Shown here: positions 26,164 to 35,600 of the stretch, one piece after another
Layout of the letters: each line of letters begins with the position of its first letter
Position numbering within the stretch: position 1 is the stretch's first letter
Assembly (NCBI GenBank): GCA_022843605.1
Contig: JALHNI010000012.1
Coordinates: 1-64,000 of the forward strand
Reading direction: 5' to 3'
Length of the DNA stretch: 64,000 bases
From: Bryobacter sp.
GTDB taxonomy: Bacteria > Acidobacteriota > Terriglobia > Bryobacterales > Bryobacteraceae
Notes under the pieces: generated by a model
The model's input: only the letters and a program-made list of their open reading frames with translations
Told to the model about the DNA's origin: nothing
Databases searched by the model: none
Translations under genes and position numbers: made by a program

Positions 26164-27057
26164 ATGCCCACAACCAAAATTCAACTTTCCCGCGAAGGCC
26201 AACTGTACGTTGACCTGGATATCCCCGCGCCGCCGGCGGACAATCGATTCTACGTGGTCCTGCACGGACTAATCTCTCTGGTAGAAACAGCGACCGAGTT
26301 CCATGCCTATGCGCTCTCGGTCGGTGACGAGCACCGCTACCAGGCGGGCAACTGGCTTCTCGAAAATGACATGCCGAAGGGGTTTCGCGCCCAGCTCTTG
26401 GGGGTGAATGGCGTGGCCAAGTCGCCGGACAACTCGTTGGACGCCGCGCTCTCGCCAACCCTCAAGATCACTGCGCTTCCCGACGACAGCGACGCCGCTA
26501 TCTGGGCCAGAATCGTGCTGCCACGGCCGCGCAAGATTCACTATCTGCACCTCGGCCAAGCCGCGATCTCCAATACCGCGCATCTGGTCGCCGCCAACCC
26601 AAAACTTTGCGGACTGACAATCCTCGAGTACGGGGTCACCGGCCCATTCGATCAGATCGGGCTCTACTCACTGGATGGAGCATTAGCACTTTGGAAAAGT
26701 AGCGCCGTCACCGATTTCACCGCGACCGGCACTCGGGTCGCCACCCTCCATGTGATTGATTCACCGTCAGCCGCGCCGAGCTTTGCACACTCCCAGGCAG
26801 AGTTCGCCTTATCCGCTGAACTCTTTGGTAAGGCGACCGTTCAGCTTTCCGATCAGCCGAAAGATCTTTCCACGCAACCCTCCGCGCCAGACGGACTCTC
26901 GCATCTGGAGCTGATCACACTGAAGAACCGTCCTCTTCTACGTGATCGGTTGGCCGACTTCGTCCGCACGGCAAAGTTTACGGTCGGTGGCGCACTGAGC
27001 GGCGACCCGGGATGTAAGTCCTGTTGCTCGGCAATTAACGCCATCGTGAAGGCGTAA
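26164..27057 (+). CDS. Unknown CHAT-linked protein, paralogue B
   Basis: This 297-aa protein is a diverged duplicate of the preceding gene. Matching blocks are FYVVLHGLISLVETATEF, GDEHRYQAGNWLLENDMP, AIWARIVLPRPRKIHY and PDGLSHLELITLKNRPLL. The end reads GCKSCCSAINAIVKA, so the GCxSCCS motif is conserved although the rest of the tail differs. It has AAGGAG before the ATG, no signal peptide and no membrane segment. The shared N-terminal block and Cys motif are probably functional. No family is recognised. Confidence 0.8.
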   Translation: MPTTKIQLSREGQLYVDLDIPAPPADNRFYVVLHGLISLVETATEFHAYALSVGDEHRYQAGNWLLENDMPKGFRAQLLGVNGVAKSPDNSLDAALSPTLKITALPDDSDAAIWARIVLPRPRKIHYLHLGQAAISNTAHLVAANPKLCGLTILEYGVTGPFDQIGLYSLDGALALWKSSAVTDFTATGTRVATLHVIDSPSAAPSFAHSQAEFALSAELFGKATVQLSDQPKDLSTQPSAPDGLSHLELITLKNRPLLRDRLADFVRTAKFTVGGALSGDPGCKSCCSAINAIVKA

Positions 27058-27063
27058 GCTGCG

Positions 27064-27978
27064 ATGAGCGAGTATCAGGATCTCTACGAGACGTTAGAGC
27101 GGCAGTTCATGGATTTGATGACGGACTGGGTTGGGTTCTCTTTAGCCTGGAAACAAGACAAATGGCTTCTCACCATCTACGAAGAGCGCACTATTGCGCT
27201 CTTCCACCCGCTCCTCGAACCGTTCCTGCCGCGTGAAGTCACCGTAAGGTACGTACCCATGGGGAGGCTCTCCTCACCCAAACTGCGCCCACCCGAGACA
27301 GTCGGCCTCGCCCCCTCCGCGGTGATCGGATCTCCCGTGTATGTAGTCGGCGCACAGGGCCGACTGGGGCATGGGTCGATTGGCGCCTACGTGAAGACTC
27401 ACGACGGAGTTTGGCTCGTGTCCGCCAACCACGTCCTGGCCCGAAATGGACGTTGCTTGCCCTTGGGTGACCGGGAACACGGTGTTTACTTGGGGTCGAA
27501 GCGAGTGGGAAGGACCGTCATTTTCAAGGAACTCGAACTGCACGGCAAGCAAACTGACAGCGCGGCCTGCCTGCTGGACCCCGCTGCCGGCATCGTTCCG
27601 GCTTGGCCGGCGGGCTGGATTCCCAATCCCACGCCACACACTCCGGCACCGGAAACACGCGTCAAGATCTCGGTAGACGGCGTAGACCGCTTCGGCACGG
27701 TTGAGGCGATCGGTCTTTTCCGTGTCTCGATGGAGGACGCTGATTTTCCCGGCGCCCTGGGTCAAGTTCAGTTTGCCGGCAGTATTCTGGTGCGCGCCGA
27801 AGAGGGTTTCGACCAGCCCGGGAACTCCGGCGGCCTGGTTGTGACGGCGGATGACAAAGGCCACCCAATTGGACTGATTACGGGTCATTCCAGCGACCGC
27901 GGAACGCGCTATGTCGTAGTCTCTCCGCTGGCCCAAGTTCTGGCGGATCTTCGCCTGCCAGGACAACTACTTATTTAG
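27064..27978 (+). CDS. Trypsin-like serine protease without signal peptide
   Basis: The 304-aa protein has a chymotrypsin-fold domain (about residues 90-300) with a complete triad: His123 in VSANHVLARNG, Asp165 in KQTDSAACLL and Ser255 in QPGNSGGLV. The first 85 residues form a separate helical/beta piece. There is no export signal, so it should act in the cytoplasm. It starts 6 bp after paralogue B. With the CHAT protease upstream this makes two unrelated proteases flanking two paralogous proteins, which suggests a proteolytic cascade or two alternative cleavages. Confidence 0.85.
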   Translation: MSEYQDLYETLERQFMDLMTDWVGFSLAWKQDKWLLTIYEERTIALFHPLLEPFLPREVTVRYVPMGRLSSPKLRPPETVGLAPSAVIGSPVYVVGAQGRLGHGSIGAYVKTHDGVWLVSANHVLARNGRCLPLGDREHGVYLGSKRVGRTVIFKELELHGKQTDSAACLLDPAAGIVPAWPAGWIPNPTPHTPAPETRVKISVDGVDRFGTVEAIGLFRVSMEDADFPGALGQVQFAGSILVRAEEGFDQPGNSGGLVVTADDKGHPIGLITGHSSDRGTRYVVVSPLAQVLADLRLPGQLLI

Positions 27979-28056
27979 TCAGATACAAAAGGGATTCCGG
28001 TGCGATTACCGTCTTCTCCAGTTAAGCAAACAACTTAGCCACCGGAGGAATGGGTA

Positions 28057-28677
28057 ATGAGGTGCCAAACTGACACAGACCGCCAGCCGATCGATTGCAT
28101 AATTCCCCAATTTCGCGAGGTAAATCAGCCAGATGAGCTTACCTTGCTGCTACAGCGAATCGCCGCCGGCGACCAGAAAGCGGCCTCGGAGTTAATGCCC
28201 AAAACTTACGAGGACCTGAAACGCTTGGCGGCAACTTACCTGCGGCGTGAGCGGCCAGGACATACGCTGCAAGCGACAGCGCTGGTGCACGAAACCTATT
28301 TGAAGCTGGCCGGCCGCAGCTCACCTACCTGGCAGGACCGGACTCACTTCTTCGCGCTGGCGGCGAGAATCATGCGAAGAATTCTCACTGATCACGCCCG
28401 CCAGCACCGGGCCCAGAAGCGTGGATCGGGCCGAGTAGAGGTCTCACTGGATCGCATCTCTCTGGCCAATGGTAGCGGCCATTTTCTGATGGAAGATCTC
28501 GATGAGGCCCTGACCAGGTTGGCTGGCTTCGCTCCACGGCAGGCCAAGGTGGTGGAGTTACGCTTCTTTGGCGGCATGACGGAGGACGAGATTGCCGCAC
28601 ACTTGGAAGTTTGCTCCCGAACGATCAAGCGCGATTGGACCGTAGCCCGAGCGTGGCTATTCGGAGAGTTGAAGTGA
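28057..28677 (+). CDS. ECF-type sigma factor, second copy in the cluster
   Basis: This 206-aa sigma factor is of the acidobacterial/planctomycete ECF subfamily, recognised by LVHETYLKL, the HFFALAARIMRRILTDHARQ stretch and region 4 in VVELRFFGGMTEDEIAAHL. It is not closely similar to the first sigma factor in the cluster. GGAGG lies upstream of the ATG. In this subfamily regulation often comes through a linked Ser/Thr kinase rather than an anti-sigma factor, and here the kinase gene starts in a GTGA overlap with the sigma stop codon. Confidence 0.9.
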   Translation: MRCQTDTDRQPIDCIIPQFREVNQPDELTLLLQRIAAGDQKAASELMPKTYEDLKRLAATYLRRERPGHTLQATALVHETYLKLAGRSSPTWQDRTHFFALAARIMRRILTDHARQHRAQKRGSGRVEVSLDRISLANGSGHFLMEDLDEALTRLAGFAPRQAKVVELRFFGGMTEDEIAAHLEVCSRTIKRDWTVARAWLFGELK

Positions 28678-29720
28678 CGCCGGATCACTGGGAGCGAATT
28701 CTCGAAATCTTCGAGCGTTGCCAGGCGTTGCCCTTGGCGGACCGCGCGCTCGTGCTTTCAGAAATTGCGGAGGAGACGGACATTGTCACGGAGGTGGAAC
28801 GCCTGTTGCGGAAGGACTCCGAAGCGCAGGGCTTTCTCGACGAGACACCGGACGCCGTGAAGGAACTCCGATCACCTCCCAAGGCACGCCTGATGCCAGG
28901 CGAGCATCTCGCGAACCGATTTACCATCCGGCGACAGCTGGGAAAGGGCGGCATGGGTGAGGTCTATTCGGCTTATGACGAGCGAGCGTATGAGGAAATC
29001 GCGATTAAGATTTCGCATTCCGCAGTCGCCGCTGATTATGGTTTGGAGTTGCTTCTTGGACGTCAAGTCACACACCCCGCAGTCTGCCGGCTCTACGACT
29101 TGGGCCAACACAAAGTTGGCTCCGAGAGTCTCGATTTCCTAACCATGGAACTCGTGGAGGGAGAAACACTCGCCGAGCGTCTGCGGCGAACGGGGCCACT
29201 GCCGATCGACGAGGCGACGAGGATCGCTGAGCAGTTGATTCACGGTCTTTCAGCGATCCACAGGGCCGGTATTGTTCATCGCGACCTAACGCCGTTCAAC
29301 ATCATTCTGTCCGGGAATCGAGTGGTCATCGTCGATTTCGGGCGCGCAGCACGGGAGTCGGAAAAACCTGGCCCACTGATGGGAACGTTGGACTATCTTG
29401 CGCCGGAACAATTGCGAGGTGAGCTGGTGTCGGCAAGCGCGGACTTGTTCACCTTGGGCGTGGTCCTGCACGAAATGGCGACCGGCAAACCATACGATCG
29501 GCACCGTCGTCAAGAGTTCTCTTTGCCGCACAATTGGCGCCTTGCTATTTCCGTCGCCTGTGAAATTGATGTGTCGCAACGTGCTGATTCAGCGGCGCAG
29601 GTCCTGCAGATTCTCACCTGCCAGGGACGAAAGACCCGGCGTAAGTCCGATTCCAGGTTTTATGCCCCTTCGCGTGGGCACCGTCAGGCCAACCGACTAA
29701 CCCAGTTTCGCCTTCAATAA
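28674..29720 (+). CDS. Hanks-type Ser/Thr protein kinase
   Basis: The 348-aa kinase has a 75-residue N-terminal helical piece, then a kinase domain. It has a Gly-rich loop (LGKGGMGEVY, residues 89-98), ATP-binding Lys112 in AIKI, catalytic HRD (202-204), Asn209 and DFG at 221-223. The usual HRDLKPxN reads HRDLTPFN, with Thr206 in place of the catalytic-loop Lys, so activity may be altered. There is no membrane segment or sensor domain. The start is GTG 28674, overlapping the sigma stop as GTGA. The last 24 bp overlap the convergent gatB gene. It probably phosphorylates the sigma factor or another protein of the cluster. Confidence 0.88.
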   Translation: MTPDHWERILEIFERCQALPLADRALVLSEIAEETDIVTEVERLLRKDSEAQGFLDETPDAVKELRSPPKARLMPGEHLANRFTIRRQLGKGGMGEVYSAYDERAYEEIAIKISHSAVAADYGLELLLGRQVTHPAVCRLYDLGQHKVGSESLDFLTMELVEGETLAERLRRTGPLPIDEATRIAEQLIHGLSAIHRAGIVHRDLTPFNIILSGNRVVIVDFGRAARESEKPGPLMGTLDYLAPEQLRGELVSASADLFTLGVVLHEMATGKPYDRHRRQEFSLPHNWRLAISVACEIDVSQRADSAAQVLQILTCQGRKTRRKSDSRFYAPSRGHRQANRLTQFRLQ

Positions 29721-31163
29721 GTCATTCACCACGCCTGGATTCGCCTGACCCTTAGTCGCCTTCATGATCTGGCCGACCAGGAAGCCGATCACTGTGGTCT
29801 TGCCGCCCTTATACTGTTCCACCTGCTTCGGATTCGCCGCCAGCACCTCGTCGATGATCTTGTCAATCGCGCCGGTGTCGGAGATTTGCTTAAGTCCGTC
29901 GCGTTCGATGATGACGCCGGGGGCGAGCCCCTCGGCGTACATCTTGGGGAAGATCTCCTTAGCCAGCTTTCCGGAAAGTTCCCCGGAGGCGATGCGCTTC
30001 ACTAAGTCGCCGAGATGTTCTGCAGTTACGGGACTCTCGGTGATCTCTTTTCCATCATTCTTGAGCGCTCCGAGTAGATCGCCCATTACCCAGTTGGCGG
30101 TAGTTTTGGGGTCGCCGCTGGCGGCCACGGCTTTCTCGTAGTAAGTGCCGATCTCCCGGGTCGCGGTGAGGACTTCGGCATCGTAAGGCTTCAAGCCGAA
30201 TTCGGTCGCGTACCGGGCTCGCTTCTGGGCGGGTAACTCGGGCATGGTGGACTGCAGGCGCTCGCGCCAGGCGTCCGAGATGCGCAACGGTACCAGGTCG
30301 GGCTCCGGGAAATAGCGGTAGTCGTGCGCGGCTTCTTTGGAGCGCATGCTGAAGGTCTCGCCCAGATCGGGATTGAAGAGCCGGGTCTCCTGCACGATGC
30401 GCCCACCGGATTCCACCACTGCCACCTGACGGGAGACTTCAAACTCGATGGCCTGTTTCAGAAAGCGGAAGGAGTTCAGGTTTTTCGTTTCGGTGCGCGT
30501 GCCGAACTCCGCAGCGCCCCACTTCCGAACGCTGACGTTAGCGTCGCAGCGCAAATGGCCTTTTTCCATGTCGCAGGAACTGACGGCGAGAAACTCCATG
30601 GCCTGTTTGACGTAGACCATGTATTCGTAGGCTTCGTCGGCGTTGCGCATGTCGGGCTCGGAGACGATCTCGATCAGCGGCGTCCCTGAGCGGTTGAGGT
30701 CGACGTAAGTGAACCGGTCAGAGTCCTTAAATCCGTCGTGAGTGCTTTTGCCGGCGTCATCTTCCATGTGAACCCGGGTGACGCCGATGCGCTTAGGGCC
30801 GTTGGCGGTAACGACGTCGACGTAGCCATGCTCGGCCAGCGGAAGCTCGAACTGAGAGATCTGGTAACCCTTCGGCAGGTCCGGGTAGAAGTAATTCTTG
30901 CGGGCCATGCGCGAAGTGGGATTAATGCGGCAGTTTAGCGCCAGGGCGCCCAGCATGGCCATTTCGACGGCGGGCTTGCTCATCACCGGCAGAGCGCCGG
31001 GAAGGCCGAGACAGACTGGGCAAACGTTGGTGTTGGGCGGAGCTCCGAAGCTGGTGGGGCAGCCACAAAAAATCTTGGTACGCGTGGCGAGCTGGACATG
31101 GACTTCCAGGCCGATCACGACCTCGTATTTGGCCAGTTGATCGGGGGTTGCGGTAAGGGTCAT
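29697..31163 (-). CDS. gatB: Asp-tRNA(Asn)/Glu-tRNA(Gln) amidotransferase subunit B
   Basis: This 488-aa protein is full length for GatB, the tRNA-binding and kinase-like subunit of the GatCAB complex. The complex turns misacylated Glu-tRNA(Gln) or Asp-tRNA(Asn) into the correct amide form. Signatures are GLEVHVQLATRTKIFCGC, CPVCLGLPGALPV with zinc-type cysteines, YFYPDLPKGYQISQF and the C-terminal YqeY-like tail ending VVNDLLKAKLG. GatA and GatC are not in this window. Confidence 0.97.
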   Translation of the reverse strand: MTLTATPDQLAKYEVVIGLEVHVQLATRTKIFCGCPTSFGAPPNTNVCPVCLGLPGALPVMSKPAVEMAMLGALALNCRINPTSRMARKNYFYPDLPKGYQISQFELPLAEHGYVDVVTANGPKRIGVTRVHMEDDAGKSTHDGFKDSDRFTYVDLNRSGTPLIEIVSEPDMRNADEAYEYMVYVKQAMEFLAVSSCDMEKGHLRCDANVSVRKWGAAEFGTRTETKNLNSFRFLKQAIEFEVSRQVAVVESGGRIVQETRLFNPDLGETFSMRSKEAAHDYRYFPEPDLVPLRISDAWRERLQSTMPELPAQKRARYATEFGLKPYDAEVLTATREIGTYYEKAVAASGDPKTTANWVMGDLLGALKNDGKEITESPVTAEHLGDLVKRIASGELSGKLAKEIFPKMYAEGLAPGVIIERDGLKQISDTGAIDKIIDEVLAANPKQVEQYKGGKTTVIGFLVGQIMKATKGQANPGVVNDLLKAKLG

Positions 31164-31229
31164 CTAGAACCCTATTTTAGATCACCGGAGTTGGGCGGGC
31201 CTGGTAGACCCACCCAACGGTCCAGGGCG

Positions 31230-32555
31230 CTAGAGGAAAGCGAGCTTCTGGGGCGTGAAGTTCGCGAGGTTGGGGAAGATGACACGAAGTTCGGAGTCCG
31301 GCACGCCGTACCAACTGCCGAGTGTGGCGCCGTACTGGTCGAGCGAGGTGGTGGGGATCCAGTAACCACGATCGTTAGCGTCGTCGGGCCCCCGGAGCTC
31401 GTGCCGGGGCAGCGTTCCGTAAACGCCGGAACGCACGGCACCGCCAAAGACGAGGTGATGGCCGCCCCAGGCATGGTCGGTACCGTTCTGGGTGTTGATG
31501 TTGGCGGTTCGATTGAACTCGCTCTCGGTGAAGAGCGTCACGTTGTTCATCAGCCCCATCGCTTCGATGTTGGCGAAGAAGGCGTTTAGTGCGGCATCGA
31601 CATTCCCCAGAAGGTTGTCGTGAGTGCCCACCTGGTTCTCGTGAAGATCGAAACCGCCGGTTCCGGCAAAAAACATCTGCCGGTTCATGCCGAGGCTCCC
31701 GCGGACCGACATCAGCCGGATGATCTGCGAAAGCTGTCCGGCGAGGCCACCCGCTGGGAACGCCACCGCCAGAGGAGGCGCCGAGGAGAGCGCCGCATTG
31801 AACTCCTGCGCCGTGCGGATTGAAGACTCGAGCACCCCATTCGCGGTACCGACCATCTGGACCCCACTATCGAAAGTCAAGACGCGCTGCAGTTGCTCGC
31901 GCCTCGCCGTCTGCGCCGCGCCGGACCCAAAACCATACAGGCCGAGGGAAGTGGAGTTGGCGAAGTTGGCGGGCGCCGTGGTGGGTGCCTGCAGGAACAT
32001 GGCGTTGCCGCCGTTCAGCGAGATGCCCGGCGGGATGACGCCGGTGTTCTGACTGACGATGCGCTCATTCAAACGGCCACCCCATCCACTGGTGCCTCCG
32101 GTCGGGTCAGAGGTTTGCCATTGCTGAGTCTGGTCATCGTGGGAGTACAGATTGCGCGGCAAAGGCGTGTTGCGGATGTTGGCCTTGGTGGTTGGACGCA
32201 CCAGCATGCCGACGTTCAGTACCATGGCCGCCCGTCCTTGGTTGTAAAGGCGCTGGATGTTGGGCATGCGCGGATGGAAGCCATAACCGCTGGAGCCCGC
32301 GGTGAGAAGCGAGCCTTGCGCAATAGCCAAGCCGCCCCGCATACTCTGGTACAGGGCGTAGCGGCTGTCCACCGGGACGATGGTGTTGTTCGAGTCATTG
32401 CCGCCAAAGAGGAAGATGCAGACCATCCCCTTGTAAGTGGAGGTGGATTGCGCATTGGCCGAAACCATACCCAGGCGGGTGAGATGAGCGCTAACACCGG
32501 CCGCGCCCAGGCCACTAACTTTCTTGAGAAATTCGCGACGATTCTTGGGGTTCAT
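31230..32555 (-). CDS. DUF1501 family protein, paired with DUF1800 protein
   Basis: The 441-aa product begins with a Tat signal (NRREFLKKVSGLGAAGVSAHL). It shares DUF1501 features such as VCIFLFGGNDSNNTIVP, an acidic TESEFNR and the DHAWGGHHLVFGG motif. This is the subgroup normally encoded next to DUF1800 proteins, as here (the DUF1800 gene lies 85 bp upstream on the same strand). It is exported, and its enzymatic role is unknown. Confidence 0.9.
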   Translation of the reverse strand: MNPKNRREFLKKVSGLGAAGVSAHLTRLGMVSANAQSTSTYKGMVCIFLFGGNDSNNTIVPVDSRYALYQSMRGGLAIAQGSLLTAGSSGYGFHPRMPNIQRLYNQGRAAMVLNVGMLVRPTTKANIRNTPLPRNLYSHDDQTQQWQTSDPTGGTSGWGGRLNERIVSQNTGVIPPGISLNGGNAMFLQAPTTAPANFANSTSLGLYGFGSGAAQTARREQLQRVLTFDSGVQMVGTANGVLESSIRTAQEFNAALSSAPPLAVAFPAGGLAGQLSQIIRLMSVRGSLGMNRQMFFAGTGGFDLHENQVGTHDNLLGNVDAALNAFFANIEAMGLMNNVTLFTESEFNRTANINTQNGTDHAWGGHHLVFGGAVRSGVYGTLPRHELRGPDDANDRGYWIPTTSLDQYGATLGSWYGVPDSELRVIFPNLANFTPQKLAFL

Positions 32556-32640
32556 AGTTTTTCCTTCGTTTTAAATACTGTTTGTGAATTCGTGGATGGC
32601 GGGCAAACTCGACCGGCTTGCCCGCCTGGAGCCTAAGCCT

Positions 32641-35600
32641 TTAGCGATCCACCTGATACTGCGCTGAGGCCAGCACCAGGTAGAGGGCCGTCTTCGCCCG
32701 CTCCGTGGGATTGGAGGCCGGCGTAGCGTTCACCGCCGTGATGATGGCGCTGCGCTGTTCAGTGGAGAGTTGGCCGCCCATGAACTGCAGGGCAACGTAG
32801 TCAGTGAGCGCGGCGGCATCCGCTGCACGACTGGTGTAAGCGGTGTAATCCACAGTCGCCGCACCACCAAGGTCGCCATTCAGCACCCGCGCCATGTAGT
32901 TGGTGCGGGTAAGCGCGGTAACCGTGGTGAGAAGCTGAAACTCCGGCCCCAGAAGCGCGCCGTTACGAATGCGGAAGAACGGCGAGAAGTAACTGAAGAC
33001 CGAAGGCGGATAGAGCACGCGCTGCCCCATGTCAGAGGCGTGCGTGGCCATGAAGGGGAAATCCGAAACCGAAGCGTTTAGCGTGCGCAAGGGCGAGATC
33101 ACGAGCAACACGGGCTCCATCAGCTTGCCGGCTGTGTTGGTACCCAGATTAGCCTCTGGATGCTCGAGAATCGCCCGCACGGTGGCGCGTAGGTCGCCTC
33201 GAACGTTGTTGCCATTGTTGATGAATGCATTGGTGACCGCGGCGACGTAGGCGGGGCTGGGATTCGAGGTGACCAACTGCGAGATCAGACTCTTTGCTAC
33301 GTAGGGGGGCAGCGTGGGGTGATTGAAGATCACGTCCAAAGCTTGATCCAGATCCTGACGAGTAGTCCGATTGGGAGCGAAGCTAGTACCCAAAAACGTC
33401 TTGGCCGTTACGTCGTGGAAGCGTTCTACGGCCTCCATGGGCGCCACCCAATTCGCGTTGGCCGAGTTCGTCGGAATGGTGGCGGCGTTCCCGTCACCAT
33501 AGGTCCATCCGGTGAAGAGCCGGGCAAGGGCCTTGACATCTTCTTCGGTATAAGTAGAACCGGCTTGAGGACTGCCATCATTGCTGAGCACTGACGTACC
33601 CAGGGTAAAGAGTTGGAGAAGTTCACGAGGGTAGTTCTCATTAGCTGGAACGGTGGTCACCGCCTCGCTCTTGCTGTTCAGCATGTTCAGGAAGCGGCCC
33701 ATGGCCGGATTCAAGGACATGTCGGTCATCAGATCGCGGTAGTTACCGAAAGCGCGATTCATGAAGGTGCGGTAGTAGACGACAGTGGCGTCGGCGCGAT
33801 TCACTTCAGACGCATTTACCGCCCAGATCTTCGAAAGAGCAAATGCGACGCGCTGCCGCAACTGGTCGTTGCCGGTGATGGCGAGACGCAGAAGGTGCTC
33901 CTGAACCTCTTCTACGGATGTGCCGTAGAGAGAATCGGGATACGCGGAAGCAGCCGCCCCGAACTGCTCATCGAGATAGGCCCCGCGCCCCATGTTCCGG
34001 ACGCGATCAATATCGCCAGGCTTGGGCCCCCAGGAGGCCTGCCGCAGCAACCGGAAGGCGGAGAGCGTGGTGGCGTCGCTCGGTGGGGCCGCCGCTGAAG
34101 GAGTCCCGGTAACTTCGTTCGACCGTGGGCTTTCGCCAGCCGCGTTAACCGCGGTGAGGCGGTAAAAATAGCCAGTCCCGTTGGTGAGTCCGGTGTTGGC
34201 ATAGGTCAAACCAGTGATGTTCGTGGCGATGGGCGTATTGCCCTGGCCGTTGGCGGCCGTACCGCGATAGAGGTTGTAAGTAGTGGCGCCGTTAACGGCC
34301 GTCCAACTGAGCGTGACACGGCCGTCCCCAGTGGTGGGCGGCATGAGGATCGGTGCCGTCGGAGCACCAAGCGGAATCGCACTGGCCTCGGCAGACGACG
34401 GACCGACGCCACCCGTATTGGTGGCGGCCACCTTGTAGAAGTAGCGGGTGCCGTTGGTGAGGCCCGTGTTCGTGTAGTTGGTAGCCGTGACATTGGTCGC
34501 AACGGCTGTCGTGGCCTGGGCATTCGTGGCGGTGCCGCGATAAACGTTATAGCCCGTGGCTCCGGTGACGGCGGCCCAGGTCAGCGCGATCTGTTGATTT
34601 CCGGCGGTGGCCGTCAAATTTGCCGGAGCAGCCGTCGGAGCGGGGCCTGATGGCCTCGCCGAGGCTTCTGCGGACGGGTTGCCTGCTCCGGCACTATTCA
34701 CCGCCCGCACCTTGTAGAAGTAGGTGGTGCCATTGGTGAGTCCGGTATTCGAGTAAGTGGTACCGGTGAGGTTGGTGGCAATCGGCGTGGACGACTGGGC
34801 ATTGGTCGCAGTGCCACGATAGACACTGTAACTGGTCGCACCGCTCACCGCAGGCCAAGCGAGATTCACCAGGGCGTTGCCGGCCGTTGCGGTCAGGCTG
34901 GCCGGTGCGCCAGGAATCGTGATGTTCGGCGGCGGCGCCGCGGGCTTTGCTGAGGCTTCATTCGAAGGATTGCCCGCGCCCGCGGTGTTCACGGCCCGAA
35001 CCTTGTAGAAGTAGGTGGTGCCATTGGTGAGGGCGGTATTCGAGTAAGTGGTGCCGGTGAGATTGGTCGCGATGGGCGTAGAGGATTGGGCGTTGGTCGA
35101 CGTCCCGCGATAGACGTTGTAACTGGTGGCGCCACTAACGGCTTGCCAGGTAAGATTCACCAAGGCGTTGCCGGCGGAGGCGGTGAGATTGCCGGGTGCG
35201 CCAGGAAGGGCGACCGGGTTGGGCGTCGGCGGAGGCGGTGCGCTGACGGCAATAGGGACAAGCTGTGCATCCGCCCAGTCGGCGATGTCCATTGTGCTGC
35301 CGTCACCGGCATTCGAGACCTTCAGAATCAGCTCTGTCTTGTCCGTCACATCAATGGAAATAGCTCTCGCGGGAGAGGTGCCGCGGAGAACATCGGACCG
35401 GAACAGCATCACCGTTCCGCTCCAGACCTCAAAGATGACTGAGCCGCGACCCACCGCCGTGTCGTCAACGCCGACCACCGCATTGAAGCGCTCGTACTTC
35501 TTGGCGAGATCGTATTTCACTTCGGCCTGAGGGAACGTTCCCAGTCCCTTCGTGTAGGCCTTTCCGCGCAACATGAAGCGCTCCGGAACTGCCGCGCCCG

